The notes under the pieces are model-generated. The model saw only the letters and a list, made by a program, of their open reading frames with translations. It had not been told where the DNA came from and made no database searches. A program made the position numbers and the translations under genes. Shown piece by piece: positions 1 through 6,065 of a DNA stretch of 16,925 nucleotides (position 1 is its first letter; every line of letters starts with the position of its first letter). Source of the stretch: DATEPR01 sp036503065 (GTDB taxonomy: Bacteria; Actinomycetota; Actinomycetes; Mycobacteriales; Pseudonocardiaceae); the NCBI GenBank assembly GCA_036503065.1, contig DASXXM010000343.1:1-16925 (forward strand), written 5' to 3'.

Positions 1-244
1 CGCCCGGTCACACCGGCCCGCTATTCGATGGTGAACCGACCGGTGACCGGATGACAGCGCGTAACGGCAAGGTTTCCCGGCGTGCAACGGCGGCAACCCT
101 GCCGCGTTGGCAGGGCGACAGACCGAAAGCCGACATTCACCGAACGGAACCGTCCCGCAATACTGAAACCATTTCCAGACCGCGTCCGATGAGTACCCTG
201 GAGACGGTATTTCCGGACGCGCGAACGACGGATTGGGGGCCGAC
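1..244. other. Non-coding left edge upstream of the XRE regulator
   Basis: I see no convincing gene here. Reading frames crossing the region are out of phase with the regulator and encode arginine/proline-rich strings typical of GC-rich non-coding frames. A short inverted repeat, CCGGT-CAC-ACCGG, lies at 4-16. The frame of the regulator is open from about position 167, after an in-frame TGA at 164-166, but it contains no ATG or GTG before 245. The region probably holds the promoter of the regulator, though I could not pick a clear -35/-10 pair. The neighbouring gene to the left is outside the window. Confidence 0.5.
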
Positions 245-1477
245 ATGCCGGTGGCATGGGGGCTCGGCGAGAACGTCGGCCGAATCCGCAAGGCCCGCAA
301 CCTGTCCCAGGAGGAACTGGCCGCGGCGGCTGGTGTCGCGGTGGACACGGTGGCCCGGATCGAGCGCGGCGAACGGCAGACCACGCGCACGTCGACATTG
401 CACAAACTGGCGCGGGCACTCGGTGTCGAGCCGTCCACGCTGCTGGGCATCCTGCCGCCGCCGCACGAACCGGCCGGCCGCGACGTGGCCGACCTGCGGC
501 GGGCGTTGACCGCGTCCACCGACATTCCCGGTCTCACCGATTTCACCGATTTGCGGGAAACCATTCCACTGACCGAACTGCGCGCTTCGCTGAACTACGC
601 GTGGCAGTCCTACATCGCGGGCCGGCACTCGGAACTGCTGCGCACCCTGCCGGTGCTCGTCGCCGACGCGCGCCGACTGGTGCACGAGGCCAAGGGCGCC
701 CGGCTGAACTCCGCGTACGCGGTCCTGTCCGGCGCCTACCGCATGGGCGCCGGCACCGCGGGCCGCTTCGGCCTCGACGACCTGGCGTTCATCGCGGCCG
801 ACCGCGCGATCCGGACGGCCCGGCTGTCCGACGATCCGGACATCGGGATCGCCGTGTCCACCCGGTACCTGGCGTGGGTGCTGGTCCGCCAGGGCCGCAC
901 GAACGAGGCCGAACAGGTCGCGGTCCGGATGGCGGAGCGGATCGAGCCCCGGATGTCCGACCGGAACACGTCCGACCGGAACACCAGGGCGCTGGGCGTG
1001 TTCGGCAACCTGCTGTTCAACGCGGCGTCGGCGGCCCTGCGCGCCGACCGCGGCGCCAGGGCGAGCGAGTTGCTGCGCGTGGCCCAGGCGGCCGCCGTCC
1101 GGTCCGGTCGCGACGAGGTCACCGAGGCCGGCATCTTCGGCCCGCACATCGCCGCCATCCAGGTCGTCGACCAGGCAGTTCGGTTAGGTGACCACGAGGA
1201 AGCCCTGCGGATGGCCGAAACCGTGCCGCCCGCCAACGGCCCGATGCCGGCATTCTGGGAAGCAGGCCACCGAATCCACCTGGCGTCCGCGGCCGTCGAA
1301 CTGCGCCAGGAACGCCGCGCGCTGACCCTGCTGGCCCAGGCACGGGACCTGGCGCCGGACTGGGTCCGCTACCAGCCGCTCGGCGTCGCCGTCATGCGCG
1401 AGATGGTCGACCGGGCCACCCGCAGGCGCAACGAGGAGTTCGCCGAACTGGCCGAGCACTACGGCGTCGTCGCCTGA
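245..1477 (+). CDS. XRE-family helix-turn-helix transcriptional regulator with long helical C-terminal region
   Basis: Probable DNA-binding cytoplasmic regulator of about 410 residues. Residues 8-66 form a Cro/CI-type HTH: 'IRKARNLSQEELAAAAGVAV' followed by 'ARIERGE' and 'LARALGVEPSTLL'. The remaining 330 or so residues are alanine/leucine/arginine-rich and helical, arranged like the TPR-type repeats of many actinobacterial XRE regulators. That architecture usually senses a small ligand or peptide, but none can be named here. I chose the ATG at 245, preceded by a weak G-rich SD (GGGGG, 235-239). A TTG at 233 would add four residues, and a GTG at 251 is also possible. A 15-bp in-frame tandem duplication (955-984) repeats the residues SDRNT. 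The gene converges on the LuxR gene with a 4-bp gap, so each transcript probably runs into the other. The family call is firm; target and ligand are unknown. Confidence 0.88.
   Translation: MPVAWGLGENVGRIRKARNLSQEELAAAAGVAVDTVARIERGERQTTRTSTLHKLARALGVEPSTLLGILPPPHEPAGRDVADLRRALTASTDIPGLTDFTDLRETIPLTELRASLNYAWQSYIAGRHSELLRTLPVLVADARRLVHEAKGARLNSAYAVLSGAYRMGAGTAGRFGLDDLAFIAADRAIRTARLSDDPDIGIAVSTRYLAWVLVRQGRTNEAEQVAVRMAERIEPRMSDRNTSDRNTRALGVFGNLLFNAASAALRADRGARASELLRVAQAAAVRSGRDEVTEAGIFGPHIAAIQVVDQAVRLGDHEEALRMAETVPPANGPMPAFWEAGHRIHLASAAVELRQERRALTLLAQARDLAPDWVRYQPLGVAVMREMVDRATRRRNEEFAELAEHYGVVA
955..984 (+). repeat. 15-bp perfect tandem duplication inside the XRE regulator
   Basis: The unit GTCCGACCGGAACAC occurs twice with no spacer, at 955-969 and 970-984. 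It stays in frame and encodes SDRNT-SDRNT in the helical C-terminal region. Identity at all 15 positions, including the third codon positions, suggests a recent replication-slippage event rather than an old structural repeat. Confidence 0.95.
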
Positions 1478-1481
1478 CCTC

Positions 1482-2453
1482 TCAAAGTGACGGTGGCAGT
1501 GGTCGGGCGCCGGACAGCAACAGCAGGCTGCCGCGGGTGGCGCGGACGGCGGCCTCGGTCCGGCTGGCCGCGCCCATCTTGGCCAGCGTGTGTTCCACGT
1601 GTTTGGCCACGGTCTTCGGCGAGATGGACATGCGTCGGCCGATCTGGGCGTTGGTGTGGCCGTAGACCAGCAGGGTCAGCACTTCCAGCTCGCGGACGCT
1701 CAGGCCGTAGGGCAGGTCGGTGGTGGTTCTGCCGACGGTGATCTCGTCGCCGATGCGCTCCGTCGTGACCAGGTGGACCTCGCCCGTCGGGCACTGCCAC
1801 CAGAACCACGGCGGCAGGGTGTCGGCCGCGGCCAGCATCCGGACCTGCCGGACGAGTTCGTCGGACACCGGACAGGCCGCGCCGCGATGCCAGCTGCCGG
1901 TGGACGTGATGGTGATCTTGTCGGCCGCCGAGACCACCTGGGGCGGCGGCGAGCCGAGGTCGGTCAGTTCGCCGAGCATCACCTGGAGGTGGGCGAGGAA
2001 CCGCACCGCCTCATCGGTCGGGTGACGTCGGTCGTCCACGCTCAGGTGCAGGCTGCCGGTGTAGTGGCCGCGGCGGTTGCGCATACAGACGGTGATGCCC
2101 TCGTCGAACCCGGCCGGCCCGAACACCTCCTGCACGGAGTACGTGTCCCGGTAGTGGCCGGGGCCGTCCCGCCACCGCAACGGCGGGCCGGACGAGCGGC
2201 GCATCATCAGGTAGCCCGGATCGTGGTGGACCAGCCACTTGTTGAGGTGCTGTTCCACCCTGGGTGAGTAGCCGTCGTTGGCGAGACTGACGTGCTCCAC
2301 CGTGCCCGGCTGCGCGGCCGCCACGGACGCCGCCGTGTAGGGCACGACGGGCCGTAACTGGCGCAGGATCTCGGCGGAACGGGACTTACGGGACTCCGAG
2401 CTGCCCAGTACCGCGCCCAGTTCGGCGAACAGGGACAGAAAACGCGGCTCCAC
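1482..2453 (-). CDS. LuxR-type transcriptional regulator with uncharacterised N-terminal sensory half
   Basis: Predicted 323-residue cytoplasmic regulator. Residues about 250-308 are a GerE/LuxR HTH: 'LSVRELEVLTLLVYGHTNAQIGRRMSISPKTVAKHVEHTLAKMG'. The N-terminal 240 residues are not a receiver domain: there is no Asp pocket and no 'GYLLKD' motif. They contain alternating short strands and helices that could be a GAF-like or autoinducer-binding-like fold, but I do not recognise it. The GTG start at 2453 has a GGGGTG-like SD a few bases upstream. It lies 108 bp downstream of the response-regulator gene on the same strand, with a hairpin at that gene's stop and palindromes in the gap, so it probably has its own promoter. 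Its 3' end is 4 bp from the convergent XRE gene. A regulator with this layout could respond to a small ligand; that is inference. Confidence 0.85.
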   Translation of the reverse strand: MEPRFLSLFAELGAVLGSSESRKSRSAEILRQLRPVVPYTAASVAAAQPGTVEHVSLANDGYSPRVEQHLNKWLVHHDPGYLMMRRSSGPPLRWRDGPGHYRDTYSVQEVFGPAGFDEGITVCMRNRRGHYTGSLHLSVDDRRHPTDEAVRFLAHLQVMLGELTDLGSPPPQVVSAADKITITSTGSWHRGAACPVSDELVRQVRMLAAADTLPPWFWWQCPTGEVHLVTTERIGDEITVGRTTTDLPYGLSVRELEVLTLLVYGHTNAQIGRRMSISPKTVAKHVEHTLAKMGAASRTEAAVRATRGSLLLLSGARPLPPSL

Positions 2454-2459
2454 GGGTCA

Positions 2460-2511
2460 CCCCGATCCACGGCGGCGGGCAGCTGGCGCAAGTCAGGTAA
2501 CCCGATCGGGG
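2460..2511. promoter_or_regulatory. Palindromic candidate operator upstream of the LuxR gene
   Basis: The segment 2501-2510 is a perfect 10-bp palindrome (CCCGATCGGG). Its right half (GATCGGGG, 2504-2511) also pairs with CCCCGATC at 2460-2467, an 8-bp inverted repeat ending just upstream of the GTG start at 2453. A second palindrome, GTGTACAC, lies at 2527-2534. All sit in the 108-bp leader of the LuxR gene, so they could be binding sites for its own product or for the neighbouring regulator. Function is inferred from position only. Confidence 0.35.
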
Positions 2512-2538
2512 CAACCGTAGCCGCGAGTGTACACCTCG

Positions 2539-2575
2539 CTGCTGTTGGCTACTGAATCAATTCAGCCGACAGCGG
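2539..2575 (-). terminator. Hairpin overlapping the response-regulator stop codon
   Basis: Positions 2541-2550 (GCTGTTGGCT) pair with 2564-2573 (AGCCGACAGC) through ten base pairs including one G-T wobble. The stem extends by two more pairs at 2539-2540/2574-2575. The 13-base loop contains two of the three bases of the gene's stop codon (2562-2564). There is no T-rich tail, so it is at best a tail-less actinobacterial terminator, or an mRNA 3'-end stabiliser, between the two LuxR-type genes. Confidence 0.45.
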
Positions 2576-3302
2576 ACCCCGTCACCCCGGACTCACGGCG
2601 CGCCACCGGGATCACGACCTCGGCCGCGGGCTGGGCCAGCAGGCCGAGGCGGAAGCCCACCGCGACCGCGTGCGCCCGGTCCCGGGCGGACAGCTTGCGC
2701 AGCAGGCTCTTGATGTGGGTGCGGACGGTCTCCACCGACACCACGAGCGCGTCCGCGATGCCCTGGTTGGACAGCCCGTCCGCGATCAGCCGGAGCACCT
2801 CCTCCTCACGCCGGGACAACGGCCGACCCGCTGAATGGCCGGGCCCGCCGGACACCAGGCCGGTCAGGGACGGGTCGACGTAGCGGCCCTCCGCCCTGCT
2901 GCGCCGGATCGCGTCCATGATCCGGTCCGGCGGCGACGAGTGCTCCACCAGCCCCTGCACCCCGGCCGCGCGCATCACGGCCAGGAACTGCGTGGTCCGG
3001 TACGGCTCACGGACCAGCACGACGACGGTCAGTCCGGCGTTGGCCGCGATGATCCGCCGGGCCAGGGTCCCGCGCGGGTCGAGCACGGCGTCCAGCACCA
3101 GCACGTCGACGGCGAGCCGGTCACGCAGCAGCACGCCCGCGTCCGGCCTGCCGCTCACCCCGACCAGCCGCATCCCGGGATCACGCAACACCCGGACCGA
3201 CAGGCCCTCGCGGAACAGCGGCATCTGGTCCACCACCGCGACACCCAGCGGTGTGCCGGTCCGGGTCGCGGGCGCGGCCCGCAGGTTGGCTCTGAGCGTC
3301 AT
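2562..3302 (-). CDS. NarL/FixJ-type response regulator with degenerate receiver
   Basis: A two-domain regulator of about 246 residues. Residues about 19-130 follow the receiver pattern ('VAVVDQMPLFREGL', then 'VDVLVLDAVLDP'). Residues about 163-225 are a LuxR HTH ('LSRREEEVLRLIADGLSNQGIADALVVSVETVRTHIKSLLRKL'). The phospho-acceptor Asp is present (Asp71), but the acidic pair is D25-Q26 instead of D-D. The conserved Thr/Ser after strand 4 is Val97, and the conserved Lys aligns with His121. It may therefore be an atypical or phosphorylation-independent regulator. No histidine kinase is adjacent. The start was set at the ATG at 3302 because AGGTGG lies 5 nt upstream; the in-frame GTG at 3311 would put that SD inside the gene. 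It is divergent from the K+ transporter and upstream of a second LuxR gene on the same strand. Confidence 0.88.
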   Translation of the reverse strand: MTLRANLRAAPATRTGTPLGVAVVDQMPLFREGLSVRVLRDPGMRLVGVSGRPDAGVLLRDRLAVDVLVLDAVLDPRGTLARRIIAANAGLTVVVLVREPYRTTQFLAVMRAAGVQGLVEHSSPPDRIMDAIRRSRAEGRYVDPSLTGLVSGGPGHSAGRPLSRREEEVLRLIADGLSNQGIADALVVSVETVRTHIKSLLRKLSARDRAHAVAVGFRLGLLAQPAAEVVIPVARRESGVTGSAVG

Positions 3303-3360
3303 CCGGTCCACCTACCAGCCGATTCGGTCACCTTGGTCGGTTTCGACGCTAACCAGCAAA

Positions 3361-3395
3361 ACGCACGTATCCCAGCGCAATACGTCAAAGTGCGT
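3361..3395. promoter_or_regulatory. Nested inverted repeats in the response regulator / transporter divergent region
   Basis: ACGTAT (3365-3370) is mirrored by ATACGT (3380-3385) across 9 bp, and ACGCAC (3361-3366) by GTGCGT (3390-3395). On the minus strand the right part overlaps TTGACG (complement of 3383-3388), a possible -35 element for the response-regulator gene. The arrangement resembles an operator over a promoter, but no -10 of good quality follows. I rate it a candidate only. Confidence 0.3.
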
Positions 3396-3413
3396 ATCGA
3401 GTGACCTGCGACG

Positions 3414-3534
3414 ACGCCTGGGTGCCGCCGTCCGCCGGGCGTTAATGAATCGTAAAGATCGGACTGTCGGCGCGCGGCGGACTGAACACTGGGCACCGAC
3501 ACTATGGGTGGGTTGCGCCGAGTGGCGCAACTCG
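3414..3534 (+). promoter_or_regulatory. Two hairpins in the leader of the K+ transporter gene
   Basis: Hairpin one pairs ACGCCTGG (3414-3421) with CCGGGCGT (3435-3442), with one wobble and a 13-base loop. Hairpin two pairs GTTGCGCC (3512-3519) with GGCGCAAC (3524-3531), a perfect 8-bp stem with a GAGT loop; three further pairs, two of them wobble, extend it to 3509-3534. The second ends 6 bases before the GGAGGG at 3540-3545 and about 25 bases before the GTG start, so it could affect translation. KimA genes of Bacillus carry a c-di-AMP (ydaO-type) riboswitch; I looked for its conserved GGTGCCGAA and GGTGAA blocks and did not see them. Any regulatory role is inference. Confidence 0.35.
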
Positions 3535-3559
3535 ACAGCGGAGGGCGGTTGGTGGGCGC

Positions 3560-5887
3560 GTGGTAGTCGGGAACTCGGCCGGACTGCAGGAATCGGTCGG
3601 CTACGTGCTCAAACGGGTGCTGCTGGGCCGCCCGCTGATCAACGACCAGCTCAAGCACGAACGCCTGACCAACCCGATCGCGCTGGGTGTGCTGTCGTCG
3701 GACGCGATGTCCTCCGCGGCGTACGGCACCGAGGAGATCCTGATCGAGCTCCTGCCGTGGGCCGGGCTCGCGGCGTTCGCGCTGCTGCTGCCGATGACCG
3801 CGGTGATCCTGCTGATCCTGGCGCTGGTCGCGGCGTCCTACCGGCAGGTCGTCATGGTCTACACGAAGGCAGGCGGCTCGTACGTCGTGGCGCGGGACAA
3901 CCTGGGTCCCCGGGTGGCGCAGATCGCCGCGGCCGCGCTGATGATCGACTACGTGGTGACGGTCGCCGTGCAGTGCGCGGCCGGCACGGTCGCCGTGGTG
4001 TCCGCGGTGCCGAAGCTCGGCCCGTACAGCCTGGAGATCACCATCGGCGTGGTCCTGCTGATGTGTTACATCAACCTGCGCGGCCTGCGTGAGGCCGGCA
4101 GGCCGTTCGCCATCCCGGCGTACCTGTTCGTCGGGCTCGTGGTGCTGATGGTGGTCGTCGGGGTGGCCAAGTTCGTCACCGTCGGCCTGCCGCAGTACGA
4201 CCCGAGCCACCTGGTCGGCACCTATCCGGTGGTGCAGCGCAACGGGTTCGTCGAGGGCGCCACGCTGTTCGTGCTGCTGCGCGCGTTCGCCAACGGCGGT
4301 TCGTCGCTGACCGGTGTCGAGGCGATCTCCAACACGGTCGGCGCGTTCCGCAAGCCGGAGGGCCGCAACGCGCGCAAGGTGCTCACGATCATGGCCTGCC
4401 TCCTGGGTTTCATGGTCGGCGGCGTCTCGTTCCTGGCCTACGCCACGCATTCGACGCCCTACGTGGTCGGCTACCCGTCGGTCCTCTCCCAGGAGGCGAA
4501 GGCCGTGTTCGGGCACGGCGCGTTCGGCACCGGGATGTTCGTGCTCGTCCAGTTCGCGACCGCGCTGATCCTCTACACCGGCGGCAACACCAGCTTCAAC
4601 GGCTTCCCGTTCCTGGCCAGTTTCGTTGCGGAGGACCGGTTCCTGCCCCGACAGCTGACCAAGCGCGGTCACCGGCTGGTGTTCTCCAACGGGATCATCG
4701 TGCTGACCGTGCTGTCGGTGGTCCTGTTGCTGGTGGCCGGCAGCAACGTCAACAACCTCGTGCCGTTCTACGCCATCGGCGTGTTCACCGGGTTCGCCAT
4801 GGCCGGCTACGGCATGACCAAGCACTGGCTGCGCCACCGGGAACGCGGCTGGCGCAGGAAGATGGCGATCAACCTGTCGGCCGGCGTCGTGTCGACCGTC
4901 ATCGTGGGCATCTTCGCGGTCACCAAGTTCACCGAGGGCGCCTGGCTGGTGGTCGTGGTGTTCCCGATCCTGGTGTTCACCCTGATCCGGCTCAACCGCG
5001 AGTACCGCGTCGAGTCGGCCATCCTGGACCGGGTCCGCGAGGCACAGGTCCGCAGCGCGACGAACTTCGTCCGGCACAAGGTGTTCGTCTTCGTCAGCTC
5101 GCTGGATCTGGCGGTACTCGAGGCGTTGCGCTACGGCCGCAGCCTGCGCCCCGCCGAGCTCAAGGCCGTGCACTTCATGGTGGACGAGGCACACGCGAAC
5201 CGGCTGCGCCGCCGCTGGGAGAGCCTGGGCATGGACACCACGCTCAAGGTGATCGACTGCCCCGACCGGCGGATCACCAGGGCGGCACAGGAGTTGGTGA
5301 TCGAGGCGAGCAGCGAGGCCGGCACCGGGGTGACGGTGCTGCTGCCCCGCCGGACGTACGCGCCGCTGCTGGGCCGTCTGCTGCACGACAGAACGGCGGA
5401 CCGGATCGCCAGCGTGATCAGCAGGCTGCCGCAGGCCGCGGCCACGATCGTGCCCTACGACGTGCAGTCCAGGATCAGGGCGGCATTCCCGGACATGCCG
5501 GAGGAACGCATCACCGAGACGTTCGAACGGCTGCTCAGCCGCCTGGCCGGCGACGAGGAAACCGAGCAGGCGGCACACCCCCAGCCGACCCCGAAACCGA
5601 ACGCCGTGCCGATCGGCGCCCTGCTCCCCGGGCAGACCGTGACGGTGGAGGGCCGGCTGCGCGAGATCTCGGTACGGACCCACCGCGGCAAGTCGATCGT
5701 GTCCGGCGAGGTCGAGGACGACACCGGCACCGTCGTGGTCGAGTTCCACGGCCCGCACGACGAAATCGAACCCAGCCGGCAGGTGCGCCTGCACGGCCGG
5801 GTCAGGCTGGACCCGGAAACCTACGCCCTGCTGATGCTCGACCCGGACTACCAGGTCCTCCAGCAGGCGACCGACGAGTCCGACTGA
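3560..5887 (+). CDS. KimA-like potassium transporter (APC/KUP-type) with C-terminal OB-fold domain
   Basis: A 775-residue membrane protein, probably a proton-coupled K+ uptake system. Residues about 35-480 contain around 12 hydrophobic segments. KimA-type motifs are visible: 'LSSDAMSSAAYGTEEIL' (Asp48, Tyr55) and 'MIDYVVTVAVQ' (Asp130, Tyr131), matching residues implicated in K+ binding in Bacillus KimA. Residues about 502-640 form a cytoplasmic alpha/beta domain like the regulatory domain of KimA. Residues about 684-767 look like an added OB-fold ('GQTVTVEGRLREISVRTHRG', 'VVVEFHGP', 'VRLHGRVRLD'), which makes the protein longer than the roughly 600 residues of KimA. The GTG at 3560 is the only reasonable start, with GGAGGG 14 nt and GGTGGG 3 nt upstream. 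The alternative label, amino acid permease, is less likely. The family call is good; the OB-fold's function is unknown. Confidence 0.87.
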   Translation: MVVGNSAGLQESVGYVLKRVLLGRPLINDQLKHERLTNPIALGVLSSDAMSSAAYGTEEILIELLPWAGLAAFALLLPMTAVILLILALVAASYRQVVMVYTKAGGSYVVARDNLGPRVAQIAAAALMIDYVVTVAVQCAAGTVAVVSAVPKLGPYSLEITIGVVLLMCYINLRGLREAGRPFAIPAYLFVGLVVLMVVVGVAKFVTVGLPQYDPSHLVGTYPVVQRNGFVEGATLFVLLRAFANGGSSLTGVEAISNTVGAFRKPEGRNARKVLTIMACLLGFMVGGVSFLAYATHSTPYVVGYPSVLSQEAKAVFGHGAFGTGMFVLVQFATALILYTGGNTSFNGFPFLASFVAEDRFLPRQLTKRGHRLVFSNGIIVLTVLSVVLLLVAGSNVNNLVPFYAIGVFTGFAMAGYGMTKHWLRHRERGWRRKMAINLSAGVVSTVIVGIFAVTKFTEGAWLVVVVFPILVFTLIRLNREYRVESAILDRVREAQVRSATNFVRHKVFVFVSSLDLAVLEALRYGRSLRPAELKAVHFMVDEAHANRLRRRWESLGMDTTLKVIDCPDRRITRAAQELVIEASSEAGTGVTVLLPRRTYAPLLGRLLHDRTADRIASVISRLPQAAATIVPYDVQSRIRAAFPDMPEERITETFERLLSRLAGDEETEQAAHPQPTPKPNAVPIGALLPGQTVTVEGRLREISVRTHRGKSIVSGEVEDDTGTVVVEFHGPHDEIEPSRQVRLHGRVRLDPETYALLMLDPDYQVLQQATDESD

Positions 5888-5900
5888 CCGCCCGCGGTCA
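5885..5900 (+). terminator. Small hairpin starting at the transporter stop codon
   Basis: TGACCGC (5885-5891) and GCGGTCA (5894-5900) form a perfect 7-bp inverted repeat with a 2-base centre; physically this is a 6-bp stem with a 4-base loop. The first three bases are the stop codon of the K+ transporter. There is no T-run after it, so it is a weak terminator candidate. Confidence 0.3.
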
Positions 5901-5983
5901 ACGAGCGTGGGTGGCGGCAGACCGTGCAACGCAGTTGCGGCGACTTGTCCGGTGTTCGGCGGTAGTACCGTCTTTCGTTGCTG

Positions 5984-6011
5984 TCGACACTGATCGTCGC
6001 TCTGCTAGCGT
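5984..6011 (+). promoter_or_regulatory. Candidate promoter of the subtilase gene
   Basis: TCGACA (5984-5989, five of six to TTGACA) is separated by 16 bp from TAGCGT (6006-6011), a typical actinobacterial -10 with the conserved T, A and final T. The transcript would start near 6018 and leave a leader of about 48 bases before the ATG at 6066. Confidence 0.45.
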
Positions 6012-6065
6012 CCCTTGGTTCCGTGCCACCCAGCGGCCGACCCGGCCGCCGACTCGGAGGGCCCT

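Noticed and set aside
3412..3559. c-di-AMP (ydaO-yuaA) riboswitch upstream of the KimA-like gene
   Set aside because: I looked for the conserved sequence blocks and stems and did not find them; only simple hairpins are present.
3445..3560. A possible small peptide or leader ORF starting with ATG at 3445
   Set aside because: The frame does not stop before the transporter but runs on through it, has no SD, and its composition is random-like.
2917..4092. A 391-codon plus-strand frame crossing the divergent promoter and the start of the transporter
   Set aside because: It overlaps two well-supported genes in other frames, is Arg/Ser/Thr/Ala-rich, and has no family resemblance.
3299..5929. A long open frame antisense to the K+ transporter (876 codons)
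   Set aside because: It is the mirror frame of a strongly codon-biased GC-rich gene. Its product is rich in Asp/His/Arg/Gln with no domain, while the sense frame has clear membrane segments and motifs.
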